A DNA stretch of 64,000 bases from Sideroxydans sp. CL21 (lineage in GTDB: Bacteria > Pseudomonadota > Gammaproteobacteria > Burkholderiales > Gallionellaceae): contig NZ_LR699166.1 of NCBI RefSeq assembly GCF_902459525.1, positions 3,484,501 through 3,548,500 on the forward strand, given 5' to 3'. The notes beneath the pieces are model-generated. The model saw nothing but the letters and a program-made list of their open reading frames with translations, did not search any database and was not told the DNA's origin. Both the position numbers and the translations under genes were made by a program. This document shows positions 1 through 7,912 of this stretch, in pieces; position 1 is the first letter of the stretch, and the number at the start of each line of letters is the position of its first letter.

Positions 1-666
1 GTTGCTTAGCGTCACCTTGGCGGGAATTGCGCTGGGTAGGCCCGTTGTCGCTGCGGCTCTGGCTTTCAGGTATCCGAACAGGTCGGGCTCGATGTGCAGC
101 ATGACTTGTTCGTTGCCAATTGTCTGCAACAGGAAACGCCAATCGTCGAAATAGGTGGTCAAAAACGTCTGGTCGTTCAGCGCAGCCGTTTCTCCGGTGG
201 GAGATGGCCCTTCGCTCAGCCCGGAAGCGGGCAACACCATGTAATAGGTGAAATATGGAATTTGCGGACGAGACACGGAGTTCCAGGTGCGTGCCTTGGC
301 CGTGGCAATAAAGCGCGTCGCGAACAAACCGCGTTGCGGGACATTCTCCTGCCAGGCTCCCCACCAGGAGCATGATGACACGGGCACCGTGCCATTCAAG
401 CACCCTGCGTGGTCGTAGGTACTGAAGCTGCCTGAATTGAGATATTGGTACTGCATGTCGAAAGGTGCCGAGTCGCCAGAAGTGCTGCTCCCCGAGAAAC
501 CCACCATCACCTTGGTATGCCCCATGAAAGGCGTACTCAGCGTTGAGTTGGCTGGTGTTGTGCTCACACTGAAATCCATAACCGGACTGCTACTTACCGG
601 CGACCCAACGCTCCCTCCCCCGCAAGCGGACAAAATCAATCCCAACAGCAAGTAGCCAATACGCAT
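1..666 (-). CDS. Exported lipoprotein, 3' end beyond the window
   Basis: An open frame of 222 codons runs without a stop from an ATG at 666 to the first base of the window, so the C-terminus is missing. A GGGAG ribosome binding site lies 5 nt before this ATG; another ATG at 670 is in a different frame. The N-terminus is a lipoprotein signal: short basic start, leucine-rich core and lipobox LSAC with the lipidated Cys at residue 15, followed by glycines. The mature part has two Cys near residues 89 and 99 and, near residue 200, the motif IEPDLFGY, which resembles the acidic motif of some glycoside hydrolase barrels. That functional hint is an inference; the family is not recognised with certainty. 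Confidence 0.75.
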   Translation of the reverse strand, partial: MRIGYLLLGLILSACGGGSVGSPVSSSPVMDFSVSTTPANSTLSTPFMGHTKVMVGFSGSSTSGDSAPFDMQYQYLNSGSFSTYDHAGCLNGTVPVSSCSWWGAWQENVPQRGLFATRFIATAKARTWNSVSRPQIPYFTYYMVLPASGLSEGPSPTGETAALNDQTFLTTYFDDWRFLLQTIGNEQVMLHIEPDLFGYLKARAAATTGLPSAIPAKVTLSN

Positions 667-943
667 GCATTCTCCCGAACTCAATGAAGGGCACCCCTAA
701 TAATCCAAATTTTAGTTACGACATAACCTAAAGATTAGTCTTCACTGAAACTGCGTTTTGTCGCAATACTACGTTGCTCACAAAAAATTGCTCCTTACAT
801 ATAGCGCCATCGACACGTTACTGCAAAGCAGCCGTTTGCGGGAGATGACGCCAGCGGTCATTCCCGCACCAGACGGCTCCGCCGCACCGTGTCATGACCG
901 CATATGCCGCGTCGCAATTTTTTGCTCGCGCCTTGTCTTGCTT

Positions 944-997
944 ATAACCAGCCACTTGCCTGCTTGCTGGCTTAGTGGATTGGCTAGTAGTTCCATC
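944..997. repeat. 54-nt stem-loop element, copy 1
   Basis: Starts ATAACCAGCCACTTGCC and ends GGCTAGTAGTTCCATC, followed by AG. The basal stem pairs CCACT with AGTGG, and a GCC/GGC apical stem encloses the loop. Flanks and basal stem match the copies at 25892-25948 and 30183-30242, while the apical stem sequence differs between copies but stays paired. It may be a mobile DNA hairpin or a structured RNA; the family is not recognised. Confidence 0.7.
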
Positions 998-1245
998 AGA
1001 ACTTTGAATTATTAGAGGCGCCCTGAAAAAATCGACCGCCAACGTCGGCTGGTACACGAAGGATAGCAAAGCAAAGGAATATAGCCAAAGGAGTCGGGTT
1101 CGGATTGTTTTCAGGAACCTAATCCGTCGGGCTTTCTAGCACGCCCTCTGTTCACATTTGATCCGTACCGACAAATCAATAATCAAGGAGACTACATTGA
1201 TCTCCATCCATCGAGGCCGTCACCCATAAGCCTGCTTGATTGTCA

Positions 1246-1261
1246 GTAGCTTATAAGCTAC
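1246..1261. promoter_or_regulatory. Palindrome upstream of the toxin-antitoxin operon
   Basis: GTAGCTTATAAGCTAC is a perfect 16-bp palindrome ending 3 nt before the toxin start codon. Antitoxins of this class usually repress their own operon by binding such palindromes, so an operator role is inferred from position and symmetry. Confidence 0.5.
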
Positions 1262-1264
1262 ATT

Positions 1265-1534
1265 ATGCCCATGATCGAAGTCTTCCGATACCAGACTGAA
1301 GATGGCACAGAGCCAATAACCGCTTGGTTGCAGTCGCTACGAGACAAGCAAGCGCAGGCCAAGATTCGCGTCCGCCTCAAACGACTGGAGGCCGGCAATT
1401 TTGGAGACTGTGATCCGGTAGGTGATGGCGTGCTGGAATTGCGCGAGCACCTTGGTGCAGGGTATCGGGTGTACTTCGGTCGGCATGGCCAGACAGTCGT
1501 CATCTTACTGTGCGGTGGCACCAAGAAATCGTAA
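1265..1534 (+). CDS. RelE/HigB-like toxin, truncated by a premature stop
   Basis: An 89-residue protein of the phage Gp49-like/HigB (RelE/ParE superfamily) killer type, which cleaves translated mRNA. The N-terminal beta strand, the K/R-rich helix region (KIRVRLKRLEAGNFGD), the LREHLGAGYRVYF segment and the terminal VVILLCGGTKKS strand all fit the family. The TAA at 1532-1534 comes early: the same frame continues from 1535 with a typical family C-terminus (AKEYWQDWKRR) to a TGA at 1592-1594. That TGA overlaps the antitoxin ATG (1591) by 4 nt, the normal arrangement for such pairs. A single CAA-to-TAA change would explain this. The toxin therefore lacks its last helix and is probably weak or inactive. 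A later ATG at 1271 is also a possible start. Confidence 0.8.
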   Translation: MPMIEVFRYQTEDGTEPITAWLQSLRDKQAQAKIRVRLKRLEAGNFGDCDPVGDGVLELREHLGAGYRVYFGRHGQTVVILLCGGTKKS

Positions 1535-1590
1535 ACGGCAGATATCAAGACCGCCAAGGAATATTGGCAAGATTGGAAGCGGAGGCAAAC

Positions 1591-1923
1591 ATGAGCAAGA
1601 AAATTAAAGCTGCGGTATCACACCACGAACGCGAAGTAGCCGAGCTGCGCGCAGATCACAAACTGGCTGTCGAATATCTCAAAGCCGCCATGGAATCTCT
1701 CGATGATCCCGATGATCGCGCAGCCGGTCTACTTGCACTGCGCACCGTTGCCGAGGCATATGGCGGATTAGGTGCGGTTGCCGCAGAGGCCGGTATCAGT
1801 CGCGAATCGCTGTATCGCACTCTCTCGGCCAATGGTAACCCGACGCTAAAAACGCTGCTCGCCGTGCTGAAGGCGGTAGGCATGAAACTTTCGGTGGAGC
1901 CGGACCAACACGTAGCCGCGTAA
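1591..1923 (+). CDS. HigA/addiction-module antidote protein with HTH domain
   Basis: A 110-residue antitoxin expected to bind and neutralise the upstream RelE-like toxin and to repress the operon. The central and C-terminal part is a helix-turn-helix: RTVAEAYGGLGAVAAEAGIS, then RESLYRTLSANGNPTLKTLL, typical of the putative addiction module antidote family. The N-terminal third is a charged helix that would contact the toxin. The ATG at 1591 was chosen over a start at 1510 because GGAGGC lies just upstream and it overlaps the ancestral toxin stop by 4 nt. Confidence 0.85.
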   Translation: MSKKIKAAVSHHEREVAELRADHKLAVEYLKAAMESLDDPDDRAAGLLALRTVAEAYGGLGAVAAEAGISRESLYRTLSANGNPTLKTLLAVLKAVGMKLSVEPDQHVAA

Positions 1924-1947
1924 GTAATACGGCCGGGTAGGTTTGAA

Positions 1948-2349
1948 ATGAACGCACGAGCTAAAACAGCAATACAGCATTGGGGCTTCGTTGCACCGCT
2001 GTTGCAACCTGCGCGCAATGCAAAGGAGTATGCACTGTTGGTAGAGGCGCTGGACGCGGCGATCGATGCGGGCGGCGCGGATGAAAAGCATCCGCTCGCG
2101 CGTCTGGTTGAATACCTCGGCGATCTGGTTGCCGAATACGAGGCCAAAGACAAGGTGCCGGCCGCCGCAACCGGTGCGGATGCGCTACGTTACCTGATGC
2201 AGCGCGATGGTTTGCGTCAGGTCGATCTACCCGAACTGGGTAGCCAGGGTATGGTGTCCGAGTTGCTCTCTGGTCGGCGCGGGTTTAATGCTCGTCAGGT
2301 GAAAGCTTTGGCTGAGCGATTTGGTGTTTCGGCAGCTTTGTTTTTGTAA
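1948..2349 (+). CDS. HigA-type helix-turn-helix antitoxin without its own toxin
   Basis: A 133-residue protein similar to the HigA antitoxins that pair with HigB mRNA interferases of the YgjN type. The N-terminal half is acidic and helical (ALLVEALDAAIDAG, LVEYLGDLVAEYE). The C-terminal half is an XRE-like HTH (LRYLMQRDGLRQVDLPELG, SELLSGRRGFNARQVKALAERFGV). HigA normally follows a higB gene, but here the preceding gene is another antitoxin 24 nt away, so the locus has two antitoxins and one damaged toxin. Its cognate toxin has probably been lost, or it acts as a stand-alone regulator. Confidence 0.75.
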   Translation: MNARAKTAIQHWGFVAPLLQPARNAKEYALLVEALDAAIDAGGADEKHPLARLVEYLGDLVAEYEAKDKVPAAATGADALRYLMQRDGLRQVDLPELGSQGMVSELLSGRRGFNARQVKALAERFGVSAALFL

Positions 2350-2395
2350 TTCAGAACGATTGGGGCCAAAGGGGCAGCCCCCTTGTAATCGGCAA

Positions 2396-3052
2396 TTATG
2401 CGATGAGCGACTGCATGAATGACCTCTGCACATGCCTGAACTGAAAATGCAGATAGATCACTACGCTGAGTATCGCGGCAAAAAAACACCACACAGAAAA
2501 AAACGCGACGTAGTAGAACCAGAACGCCACCACAAACAGGACAAAAGCCAGCACACCAAAAAGAACGACGATACGCTGGCTGGAAAAGAGCGCGCTCACA
2601 CAGGTGGCAGCGATATACAAAGCCAGGACGGGCGGGATATGAAAATGCGGGAATACGTAAACGATATGTTCGCGGATCTCTGAGGTGATCGGATAGTGAA
2701 CGATGAAATAGAGTAGGTAGGCGGCGACCGCAACGCCTGTCAGTTGAAATCCCCGGATCACTTTTTTGCGCCACGGAACTGTTTCCATGTGTCCGATGGA
2801 GAACGGGACAAATACGGGCCACAGGACGTGCGAGAACAATACGAACGCATACGTCATGACAACGTTGAGGAACTTTCCTTCAAACTGAAATGACAACCAT
2901 AGCAGGCCCTCGATGAATTGCTGCAATCCGAACAAGAGCGGAATCATCGCAAAGAACAATTCCTCCCTGCGCTTTGTCAATCTCAGGGTAGCCACGCCGA
3001 TAAGGGACAGAACGGCTCCCGCTGTAAAACTTGCCGCAGCACAAAAACACAT
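2396..3052 (-). CDS. Seven-helix membrane protein of the DUF6629 family
   Basis: A 218-residue integral membrane protein. It starts with MCFCAAASFTAGAVLSLIGV, close to the MCFSA-type start characteristic of the DUF6629 group. About seven hydrophobic helices follow, with a conserved FGLQQFIEGLLW segment in the second helix and HVLWPVFVPFSI in the third. The function of this family is not established. It stands alone; the next gene on the same strand is a separate exported transglycosylase. Confidence 0.75.
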   Translation of the reverse strand: MCFCAAASFTAGAVLSLIGVATLRLTKRREELFFAMIPLLFGLQQFIEGLLWLSFQFEGKFLNVVMTYAFVLFSHVLWPVFVPFSIGHMETVPWRKKVIRGFQLTGVAVAAYLLYFIVHYPITSEIREHIVYVFPHFHIPPVLALYIAATCVSALFSSQRIVVLFGVLAFVLFVVAFWFYYVAFFSVWCFFAAILSVVIYLHFQFRHVQRSFMQSLIA

Positions 3053-3108
3053 TGAGGTCTTCCGTGGGAATAATTAAACGACAGGGTTAAAACGATACTC
3101 TTGGGTAC

Positions 3109-3741
3109 TCAGCCCTTTACCAGATACCTTCGATAATATTCCATCACTCGCGGCACATAGTCTGTTGTTTCCGGATAAGGCGGGATCTGGTTGCCATATT
3201 TCGCAACCGATGCCTCGCCAGCATTGTAAGCGGCGAGTGCCAGATTTCTGTCATTGTGGTACTTCTTCAGCAGGTAGCGCAGGTATCTTGCGCCACCGCG
3301 CACGTTTTGCATCGGGTCAAGCGGATCGACAACGCCATAACGCTTGGCGGTCTCCGGCATCAATTGCATCAGTCCTATTGCTCCAGCCCTGGAAATCGCC
3401 GCGGGCCGGTAGCGCGACTCAACCGAAATCACCGCATGCAGCAGCGCGCTCTCCACACCATAGATCCGAGCAATTCTGTTGACCATCCGTTCATAAATTA
3501 TTTTGTCCGCGATGCTGTATAGCGGTTTACCTGTGTATGCTTCGGGGACCACGACGATTTGGTTGGCCGCTTCCAGAATTACTACGGAGTGGTCACTGTC
3601 GATTTGAATATTGCGTAAATTGACTGCGCCTGCACCAGTGGTTGAAATCGATTCCTCTGCCCACACCGGTTGCATGCAAAGAACGCTTACCGCAATGAAG
3701 GTGACTGCCGACAATAGTGGTACGCGTTCCAATGCTTTCAT
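3109..3741 (-). CDS. Exported lytic murein transglycosylase (SLT domain)
   Basis: A 210-residue periplasmic enzyme that cleaves the MurNAc-GlcNAc bond of peptidoglycan to leave 1,6-anhydro ends. Residues 1 to about 28 form a signal peptide ending in VWAEE. The SLT domain spans roughly residues 85-205: the catalytic Glu lies in VISVESRYRP, followed by the family motifs GAIGLMQLMPETAKRYGV, NVRGGARYLRYLL and LALAAYNAGEASV. The C-terminal ETTDYVPRVMEYYRRY is also typical. It is a compact single-domain member without lectin or SPOR domains. A conserved upstream sequence (3914-3966), shared with the gene at 10192, may belong to its promoter region. Confidence 0.9.
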   Translation of the reverse strand: MKALERVPLLSAVTFIAVSVLCMQPVWAEESISTTGAGAVNLRNIQIDSDHSVVILEAANQIVVVPEAYTGKPLYSIADKIIYERMVNRIARIYGVESALLHAVISVESRYRPAAISRAGAIGLMQLMPETAKRYGVVDPLDPMQNVRGGARYLRYLLKKYHNDRNLALAAYNAGEASVAKYGNQIPPYPETTDYVPRVMEYYRRYLVKG

Positions 3742-3913
3742 GGCTGGCTCCTATGAATAAATGAACAAAGCAATACAGAGTCATGTAATAAAGGAGCAGG
3801 ATCGAGTTTTTTCAGCAACCAGATCCGTCAGTCTCTTTGTGCGCACGCCGGCATGATATTTTCAATTATGCAAACTGGCCTCTTGGTGATCGCGGCCCCG
3901 GTCATGCGTTTCA

Positions 3914-3966
3914 GAAAAGCTGTGCCGCGATTATGTGCTTGCAAGCCAAAGCTTCTGTGCTGCAGC
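3914..3966 (-). repeat. Two-copy conserved upstream element, copy 1
   Basis: On the minus strand this reads GTGCGCTGCAGCACAGAAGC, then TTTGG, a variable stretch and CATAATCGCGGC. The copy at 10734-10789 keeps the same order with a few substitutions. Both copies lie upstream of a minus-strand gene for an exported protein (3109-3741 and 10192-10656). CATAAT would serve as a -10 hexamer, so a shared promoter or operator is possible. Confidence 0.5.
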
Positions 3967-4040
3967 GCACATTGCCTTGCGAAATCCCGCTGTTGAGTTG
4001 AAAACCGTTTTGATTCAGCCCACCACCCCTCATCCCCAAC

Positions 4041-4064
4041 CCTTCTCCCGCCTGCGGGAGAAGG
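4041..4064. repeat. REP-like palindrome
   Basis: CCTTCTCCCGC and GCGGGAGAAGG form an 11-bp perfect stem around a 2-nt loop, preceded by the usual CCCTCATCCCCAAC lead. This is a common extragenic palindrome of proteobacterial genomes. Confidence 0.75.
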
Positions 4065-4246
4065 GAGTAAATTCAAGTAGCTGAATAGATTGACCATTGG
4101 CGGATATGGCCTGCTGCCAAAGCTGATATTTACAGGAGAGCCATAGTTGACAGCGTCAGTCGGCTATATGACAATGATTTCCCGATACGGCGCCCGCCGT
4201 CCCGTCCGACGACGGAATGCCCCTCGAGATTTAACGAGGAGTAATC

Positions 4247-4396
4247 ATGAAGAATCCCAATGTTCCCCAACCGTTTTCCAGTGAATCCGCCGCCGCCTGT
4301 TTTCGGGCTGCGAAGGCAATGGCATTTACGATGGCGTTGGCCGATCCCGAATTGATCGCCTGGAAAGATCGCGCCACTTCGCATGCCGCTGGATGA
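4247..4396 (+). CDS. Small hypothetical protein (49 aa) heading the DsrC-like operon
   Basis: A 49-residue protein starting MKNPNVPQPFSSESAAACFR, preceded by a strong GAGGAG ribosome binding site 5 nt before the ATG. The sequence is helical (AAKAMAFTMALADPELIAW), has one Cys, and shows no signal peptide or membrane segment. It lies 67 nt upstream of the DsrC-like gene on the same strand and is probably co-transcribed. The strong ribosome binding site and position support it as real. Function unknown. Confidence 0.6.
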   Translation: MKNPNVPQPFSSESAAACFRAAKAMAFTMALADPELIAWKDRATSHAAG

Positions 4397-4463
4397 ATGA
4401 ACCAGCAAACTCACCTGAGTTTCGATGGATCGTTTTCTGCAAGATCAATAGAAGGAGATCACC

Positions 4464-4832
4464 ATGCTCGATATCAATCACGCTCTTAATGAACAGGCGA
4501 ATGGCCGCTTTGATCCTGAAGGTCATATGTACGACCTTGAACATTGGTCTCCGCTCATCGCAAAACAACTGGCGCTTGACGAGGGGATCGGGGAGCTCAC
4601 CGAGGCGCATTGGCACGTAATCCATGCGCTGCGAAACCTGTATCGCGAGCAGGGACGTCCGAAAAATACGCGCATCGTAATGCAAATGCTGGCGCAGGAT
4701 TTTGCGGATGAAGGCGGGCGTCGCTATCTTTACGAGCTGTTCCCGAAAGGGCCCGTCAGCCAGGGGTCACGTTTGGCGGGCGTGCCCGTTCCTCCCAATG
4801 CGAGCGATCCCTCGTTCGGCTGGGCCGGCTGA
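4464..4832 (+). CDS. DsrC/TusE-like protein lacking both active cysteines
   Basis: A 122-residue member of the DsrC/TusE/DsvC fold family, which normally carries sulfur or a trisulfide on two C-terminal cysteines. The family features are visible: DPEGHMYDLEHWSPLIAKQL, the ELTEAHWHVIHALRNLYRE helix, and YLYELFPKGPVSQGSRLAGV, which aligns with the LFP-G-P---A-C-I-AG motif of DsrC. The first conserved Cys is replaced by Ser (QGSRLAG), and the extreme C-terminus (PPNASDPSFGWAG) has no equivalent of the penultimate Cys. The protein contains no cysteine at all, so it cannot do classical sulfur relay. Cysteine-less DsrC paralogues have been proposed to be regulatory. It lies in a small operon with unknown proteins on both sides. 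Confidence 0.85.
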   Translation: MLDINHALNEQANGRFDPEGHMYDLEHWSPLIAKQLALDEGIGELTEAHWHVIHALRNLYREQGRPKNTRIVMQMLAQDFADEGGRRYLYELFPKGPVSQGSRLAGVPVPPNASDPSFGWAG

Positions 4833-4890
4833 GGATGCCACGCAATTTTGTTTTGCTGTCGCAGCTTCTCATCAACGCAAGGAGAAAATC

Positions 4891-5121
4891 ATGAACACTG
4901 CAGATATGTTGATCTATGTACATCCCAAGCTGGATGCGCAAGACAGGATGGCCTTGGAAAGAATTGTGGAGGGGAGTCTAGGGGTCGATTGCGCGCAATT
5001 CGATTCTCATACGCATCACCATGCAATGATGGTCAAATATGATCCTGACGCAATCCAGGGCATGCAGATATTGAATATGGTACGCATTACCGATCCGGCG
5101 GCGGCGATAGTGGGGCTTTAG
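4891..5121 (+). CDS. Small hypothetical protein with a ferredoxin-like (HMA-type) pattern
   Basis: A 76-residue protein starting at the ATG after AAGGAG, 58 nt downstream of the DsrC-like gene. The pattern of strand (MLIYVHPKL), helix (DRMALERIVEGS), strand (DCAQFDSHTHHHAMMVKYDP) and helix (GMQILNMVRI) resembles heavy-metal-associated domains, but the CxxC motif is absent and a His cluster (HTHHH) is present. Metal binding is possible but not shown. It probably forms an operon with the two genes before it. Confidence 0.65.
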   Translation: MNTADMLIYVHPKLDAQDRMALERIVEGSLGVDCAQFDSHTHHHAMMVKYDPDAIQGMQILNMVRITDPAAAIVGL

Positions 5122-5185
5122 TTTCAGAAAAACATCGTTCGCCAATTGGACGCGCGAACTAGCTCCGGCTAAACCTCCTCAGGCT

Positions 5186-5926
5186 TCAACCTGATTGAGT
5201 TGCCCCGCAGCACTTCTTGTACTTTCTGCCGCTGCCGCAAGGGCAAGGTGTATTGCGGCTTATTTTTGGATTTTCATTTTCAGGGGTTTTGCCACTGGCG
5301 CTGTCTGCTGCACGACGTTGCGGTGCCCAGAATTTGTATATCCAGCCGACGCTCGCCGGGATCTGTTTTGAAAGCTCTTCGCGCTGAGCCGGTGTTTTTA
5401 CCAGTTCCTCTTCTGCCTCGGTGACTTCCGCTGCACCCAGCAGGTAGATTGGCCGCAATGCCACTGGGCCGTGACTGGATTCGAATAAGGCTTTCCAGCT
5501 GTCGCGCTGCATATCGATGCCGATCATGTAGCCGTGTGCCCACATTTCACCGTCCATGTATTCGTGCTCGTCGCCTTCATAGACTTGCATGTCGAACACG
5601 GGCTCGAAATGTTCCGGCTCCTGGTGCAGGCTCCAGCCGATTGCATTCAAGTGGCGCGTCATCAGGCCAGTGATTCTTTCTGCCTGCGCCCCGGAAGCAA
5701 ATGTCGGCGCATCTGCTGCTGTGGGGCCCCATACGCGCGGGATCCATTCGCCTGGCGTTGGCATTGCCGGGCCGGAAATGAGGGCAGTTAGAAATCCATC
5801 CAGGCAATCCAGCAGCATGACTTCATTTGTCGTGGCGTCGGACATCAGGAAGCTGTCGAGCTCGTCCATTTCTTTTTCGGAGAGCGCGAGCGTTACTTCA
5901 GTTTCGCTTGTTTCTTGTTTGGACAT
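5186..5926 (-). CDS. YecA/UPF0149 family protein with C-terminal SEC-C motif
   Basis: A 246-residue cytoplasmic protein. Residues about 10-190 form the UPF0149 (YecA/YgfB) helical domain, with the typical [20 protein letters not shown] and [16 protein letters not shown] segments. The last 25 residues are a SEC-C zinc motif ([17 protein letters not shown]), which binds one zinc and often contacts the ribosome or SecB/SecA partners. The substrate or partner of this family is not established. The gene stands alone. Confidence 0.85.
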   Translation of the reverse strand: MSKQETSETEVTLALSEKEMDELDSFLMSDATTNEVMLLDCLDGFLTALISGPAMPTPGEWIPRVWGPTAADAPTFASGAQAERITGLMTRHLNAIGWSLHQEPEHFEPVFDMQVYEGDEHEYMDGEMWAHGYMIGIDMQRDSWKALFESSHGPVALRPIYLLGAAEVTEAEEELVKTPAQREELSKQIPASVGWIYKFWAPQRRAADSASGKTPENENPKISRNTPCPCGSGRKYKKCCGATQSG

Positions 5927-5995
5927 AATTGTTATTACTTCCTTTTCTGAACGATTGTGGACGCGCTGATTTATTCAGCACTTCCCTTTACCAGG

Positions 5996-6871
5996 CTAGT
6001 CTCTATGCAGGAATGCTTCCAGTGCTGATGCGACCTGCTCGGGCTGGTCGTGCTGAACATTGTGGCCCGCATCGGTGATGGTGACAACCTGCACGTTTGT
6101 GAAACTTCCGATTCGGTCGCGATATTCATCCGGGTCGTTGCCCAGGCGATCGTACACATAGCCTTTATCTGCCACCAACATCAGAACGGGCGCCTCGATC
6201 TTGCGCCAGGTCGCCTTGGAATCCTCGATCCGGTAAGGGATCGGCGACGGGATCCTGTGCCAGGGATCGCAGGCCATCTCGACCTGGCCGTCAGGGCGCA
6301 TGCGGCTTACCACGTGGGACAGGAAGGTCGCTTTCTTGATATCCAGGCGGGGATTGGCCAGCATCAGGCGCCGTGCCAATGCTGCATGATCCGCGTAGAT
6401 CCGCGGTGTCGGCTGCTCCCGAATGGCGTTGATCCACTTTGCCATCGCGGCCGGTGCGTCGATATCCGCTTCCAGCTTCATGCCGATGAAATCGAGCATC
6501 GCGAGCTGTGCGACTCGCTCGGGGCGCACTCCCGCATACATGCTGGCGATGTTGGCACCCATGCTGTGGCCGACGATGCGCACCGGCTTGTCGCCCGAGT
6601 AGTGTTCCTGCAGGCAATCGAGGTCTGCATAGTAATCATGGAACCAGTAAGGTCTCGCCAGCCATTGCGATGCACCGTAGCCGCGCCAGTCCGGCGCGAT
6701 GATGTGCCACGATTGTTTGAGCGCATCCACGACAAACTGGAACGTGGGCGAAGAGTCCATCCAGCCGTGCAAAAAGAATACGGTCGGCGCGTCGGGCGAG
6801 CCCCAATGCCGGACGCAATAACTCAAGCCGCGCACGTTGATGGTTTCGGTTCTGGACTGGGTGTAGGGCAT
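5996..6871 (-). CDS. Alpha/beta hydrolase
   Basis: A 291-residue alpha/beta-hydrolase fold enzyme, probably an esterase or similar; the substrate is unknown. The oxyanion-hole motif FFLHGWMDSS, nucleophile elbow VGHSMGANIA (catalytic Ser), acid region after MLVADKG and catalytic His (DAGHNVQHD) are all in order. The frame is open further upstream to 7078, but homology-like sequence begins at the ATG at 6871 (MPYTQSRTETINVRGL), so that start was chosen. The extra upstream codons run through a hairpin repeat. No membrane segment or signal peptide is seen. Confidence 0.85.
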   Translation of the reverse strand: MPYTQSRTETINVRGLSYCVRHWGSPDAPTVFFLHGWMDSSPTFQFVVDALKQSWHIIAPDWRGYGASQWLARPYWFHDYYADLDCLQEHYSGDKPVRIVGHSMGANIASMYAGVRPERVAQLAMLDFIGMKLEADIDAPAAMAKWINAIREQPTPRIYADHAALARRLMLANPRLDIKKATFLSHVVSRMRPDGQVEMACDPWHRIPSPIPYRIEDSKATWRKIEAPVLMLVADKGYVYDRLGNDPDEYRDRIGSFTNVQVVTITDAGHNVQHDQPEQVASALEAFLHRD

Positions 6872-7179
6872 GATGGCTGGATGTGGATAAGCGACGTGGT
6901 GAGCTAAAGGAACATCGCTTACATTTTCGCATTGATAGATACCCAGTGCGAGTAATAAGGTGTGCCGAGCTTGCGCTCGGCTACCGTCCGGATGGCGCAA
7001 AAGCGTCGGGGACTTGCCCCCTCGAACAATGCTTGTGTTTCCTTGCAGGAAAACGGGGTCGATTTGATACCGCCGCATTCAACTCGGATGTTCTGCCTGA
7101 GTCCAAGGAAAACATTGACGTTGACCGGAGTACTGCGGTTACGGATACTCCGATTCATGAAATTAAATTCCCCTTCCTT
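6872..7179. other. Intergenic region between divergent genes, with hairpins
   Basis: Around 300 bases between the divergent hydrolase and membrane-protein genes. It contains a perfect 7-bp hairpin at 6964-6981 (GCCGAGC, loop TTGC, GCTCGGC) and another at 7037-7054, both REP-like. No additional gene is seen. Confidence 0.45.
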
Positions 7180-7626
7180 ATGACGAGCTTCTGGACATGG
7201 CTCTCCATCGTCGGGCTGTCGATGACCCCCAACCTGATACTGGGGCCATCGGCGGCGCTCGGCGTGGGCATCGCGGCGCACTGCAACCCGTGGATACTCC
7301 TGACGGTGGTTGCCGTGGCGGGTTACTTCGAAGGGCTTGTCGTCGCCTGGCTCGCCGGCGAGAGCACGCACATCGGTTTCATCGGCCGGTGGGTTGCGCG
7401 GATGCGCACGCCGAGGAGCACGGCGTTGGCCGACAGGTGGGGAGTCTGGGGCGGTCTCACTATAGGCTGCGCCGTGGTCGGTCAGGAGCCCATCCTGGTG
7501 GCGCTGCGCTGGCTGGGCGTCGACATGCGCAGGATATGGCTGCCGCTGGCGGTCAGCAACGCGGTCTTCGCGGTCATCTACTACGCAGTTATCTGGTTCG
7601 GCCTCGACCAGATGGCACACCTCTGA
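7180..7626 (+). CDS. Small multi-pass membrane protein
   Basis: A 148-residue hydrophobic protein with four to five membrane helices, including MTSFWTWLSIVGLSMTPNLI, NPWILLTVVAVAGYFEGLVV and WLPLAVSNAVFAVIYYAVIW. The frame is open upstream to 6883, but the upstream part is not hydrophobic and crosses repeats, so the ATG at 7180 is taken as the start even though its ribosome binding site is weak. The pattern of a glycine-rich re-entrant segment plus GQEPILVALRWLG resembles small multidrug-export or DedA/SNARE-associated membrane proteins, but assignment to a family is not secure. Confidence 0.6.
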   Translation: MTSFWTWLSIVGLSMTPNLILGPSAALGVGIAAHCNPWILLTVVAVAGYFEGLVVAWLAGESTHIGFIGRWVARMRTPRSTALADRWGVWGGLTIGCAVVGQEPILVALRWLGVDMRRIWLPLAVSNAVFAVIYYAVIWFGLDQMAHL

Positions 7627-7912
7627 CTCCGCCCTGCATGATCAATAGCACGGACCAGCATCAAATTATTTCCGGCAGCCGCCCCGTCAATTTTCAGGGT
7701 TCCGCTTCCGGATATTCGACTCCCTCGCAAGCCAAAAAGCACGGCCATCTTCGGGGGGTTTTCCTGCCGCGACAATCCGGTGCAGCCTATGAGGTTCAGC
7801 TTCGATCCCAACGGGAAATGCATGGAAGGGAACCTTGTGGACATTCCGGCATCAGAGTTCCGGCAAATTGCGCCATTAAGAAAATCAACCAGATCAAAAT
7901 GCAGGAACTAAT

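Larger units (their letters stand above)
667..1264. other. Gene-free intergenic region with one small stem-loop element
   Basis: About 600 bases with no credible gene. Two overlapping frames (758-1015 plus, 818-1069 minus) lack ribosome binding sites, and the minus one reads through the repeated stem-loop at 944-997. The stretch next to the toxin start holds a 16-bp palindrome (1246-1261). Otherwise nothing recognisable is seen. Confidence 0.5.
3742..4246. other. Intergenic region with a conserved upstream motif and a REP-like palindrome
   Basis: About 500 bases without a convincing gene. It contains the shared motif at 3914-3966 and the palindrome at 4041-4064. Frames seen here (for example 3828-4097 minus) run through these repeats and lack ribosome binding sites. 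Confidence 0.5.

Noticed and set aside
944-997. Integron attC site
   Set aside because: The size and hairpin fit, but the core sequences RYYYAAC and GTTRRRY are not present at the ends.
944-997. Hammerhead-type ribozyme, because the minus strand begins CTGATG
   Set aside because: The GAAA core and the required three-stem junction are missing.
758-1069. Overlapping plus and minus frames, the minus one sharing a QSTKP..QVAGY-like peptide with frames at 25.9 and 30.2 kb
   Set aside because: The shared peptide comes from translating the repeated stem-loop; no ribosome binding sites, and the sequence conservation follows base pairing rather than codons.
3828-4097. 89-codon minus frame as a gene
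   Set aside because: It is a translation of the shared upstream motif and a REP palindrome, without a ribosome binding site.
7627-7912. Possible small gene from the ATG at 7789
   Set aside because: About 40 codons, no clear ribosome binding site, and the product resembles nothing.
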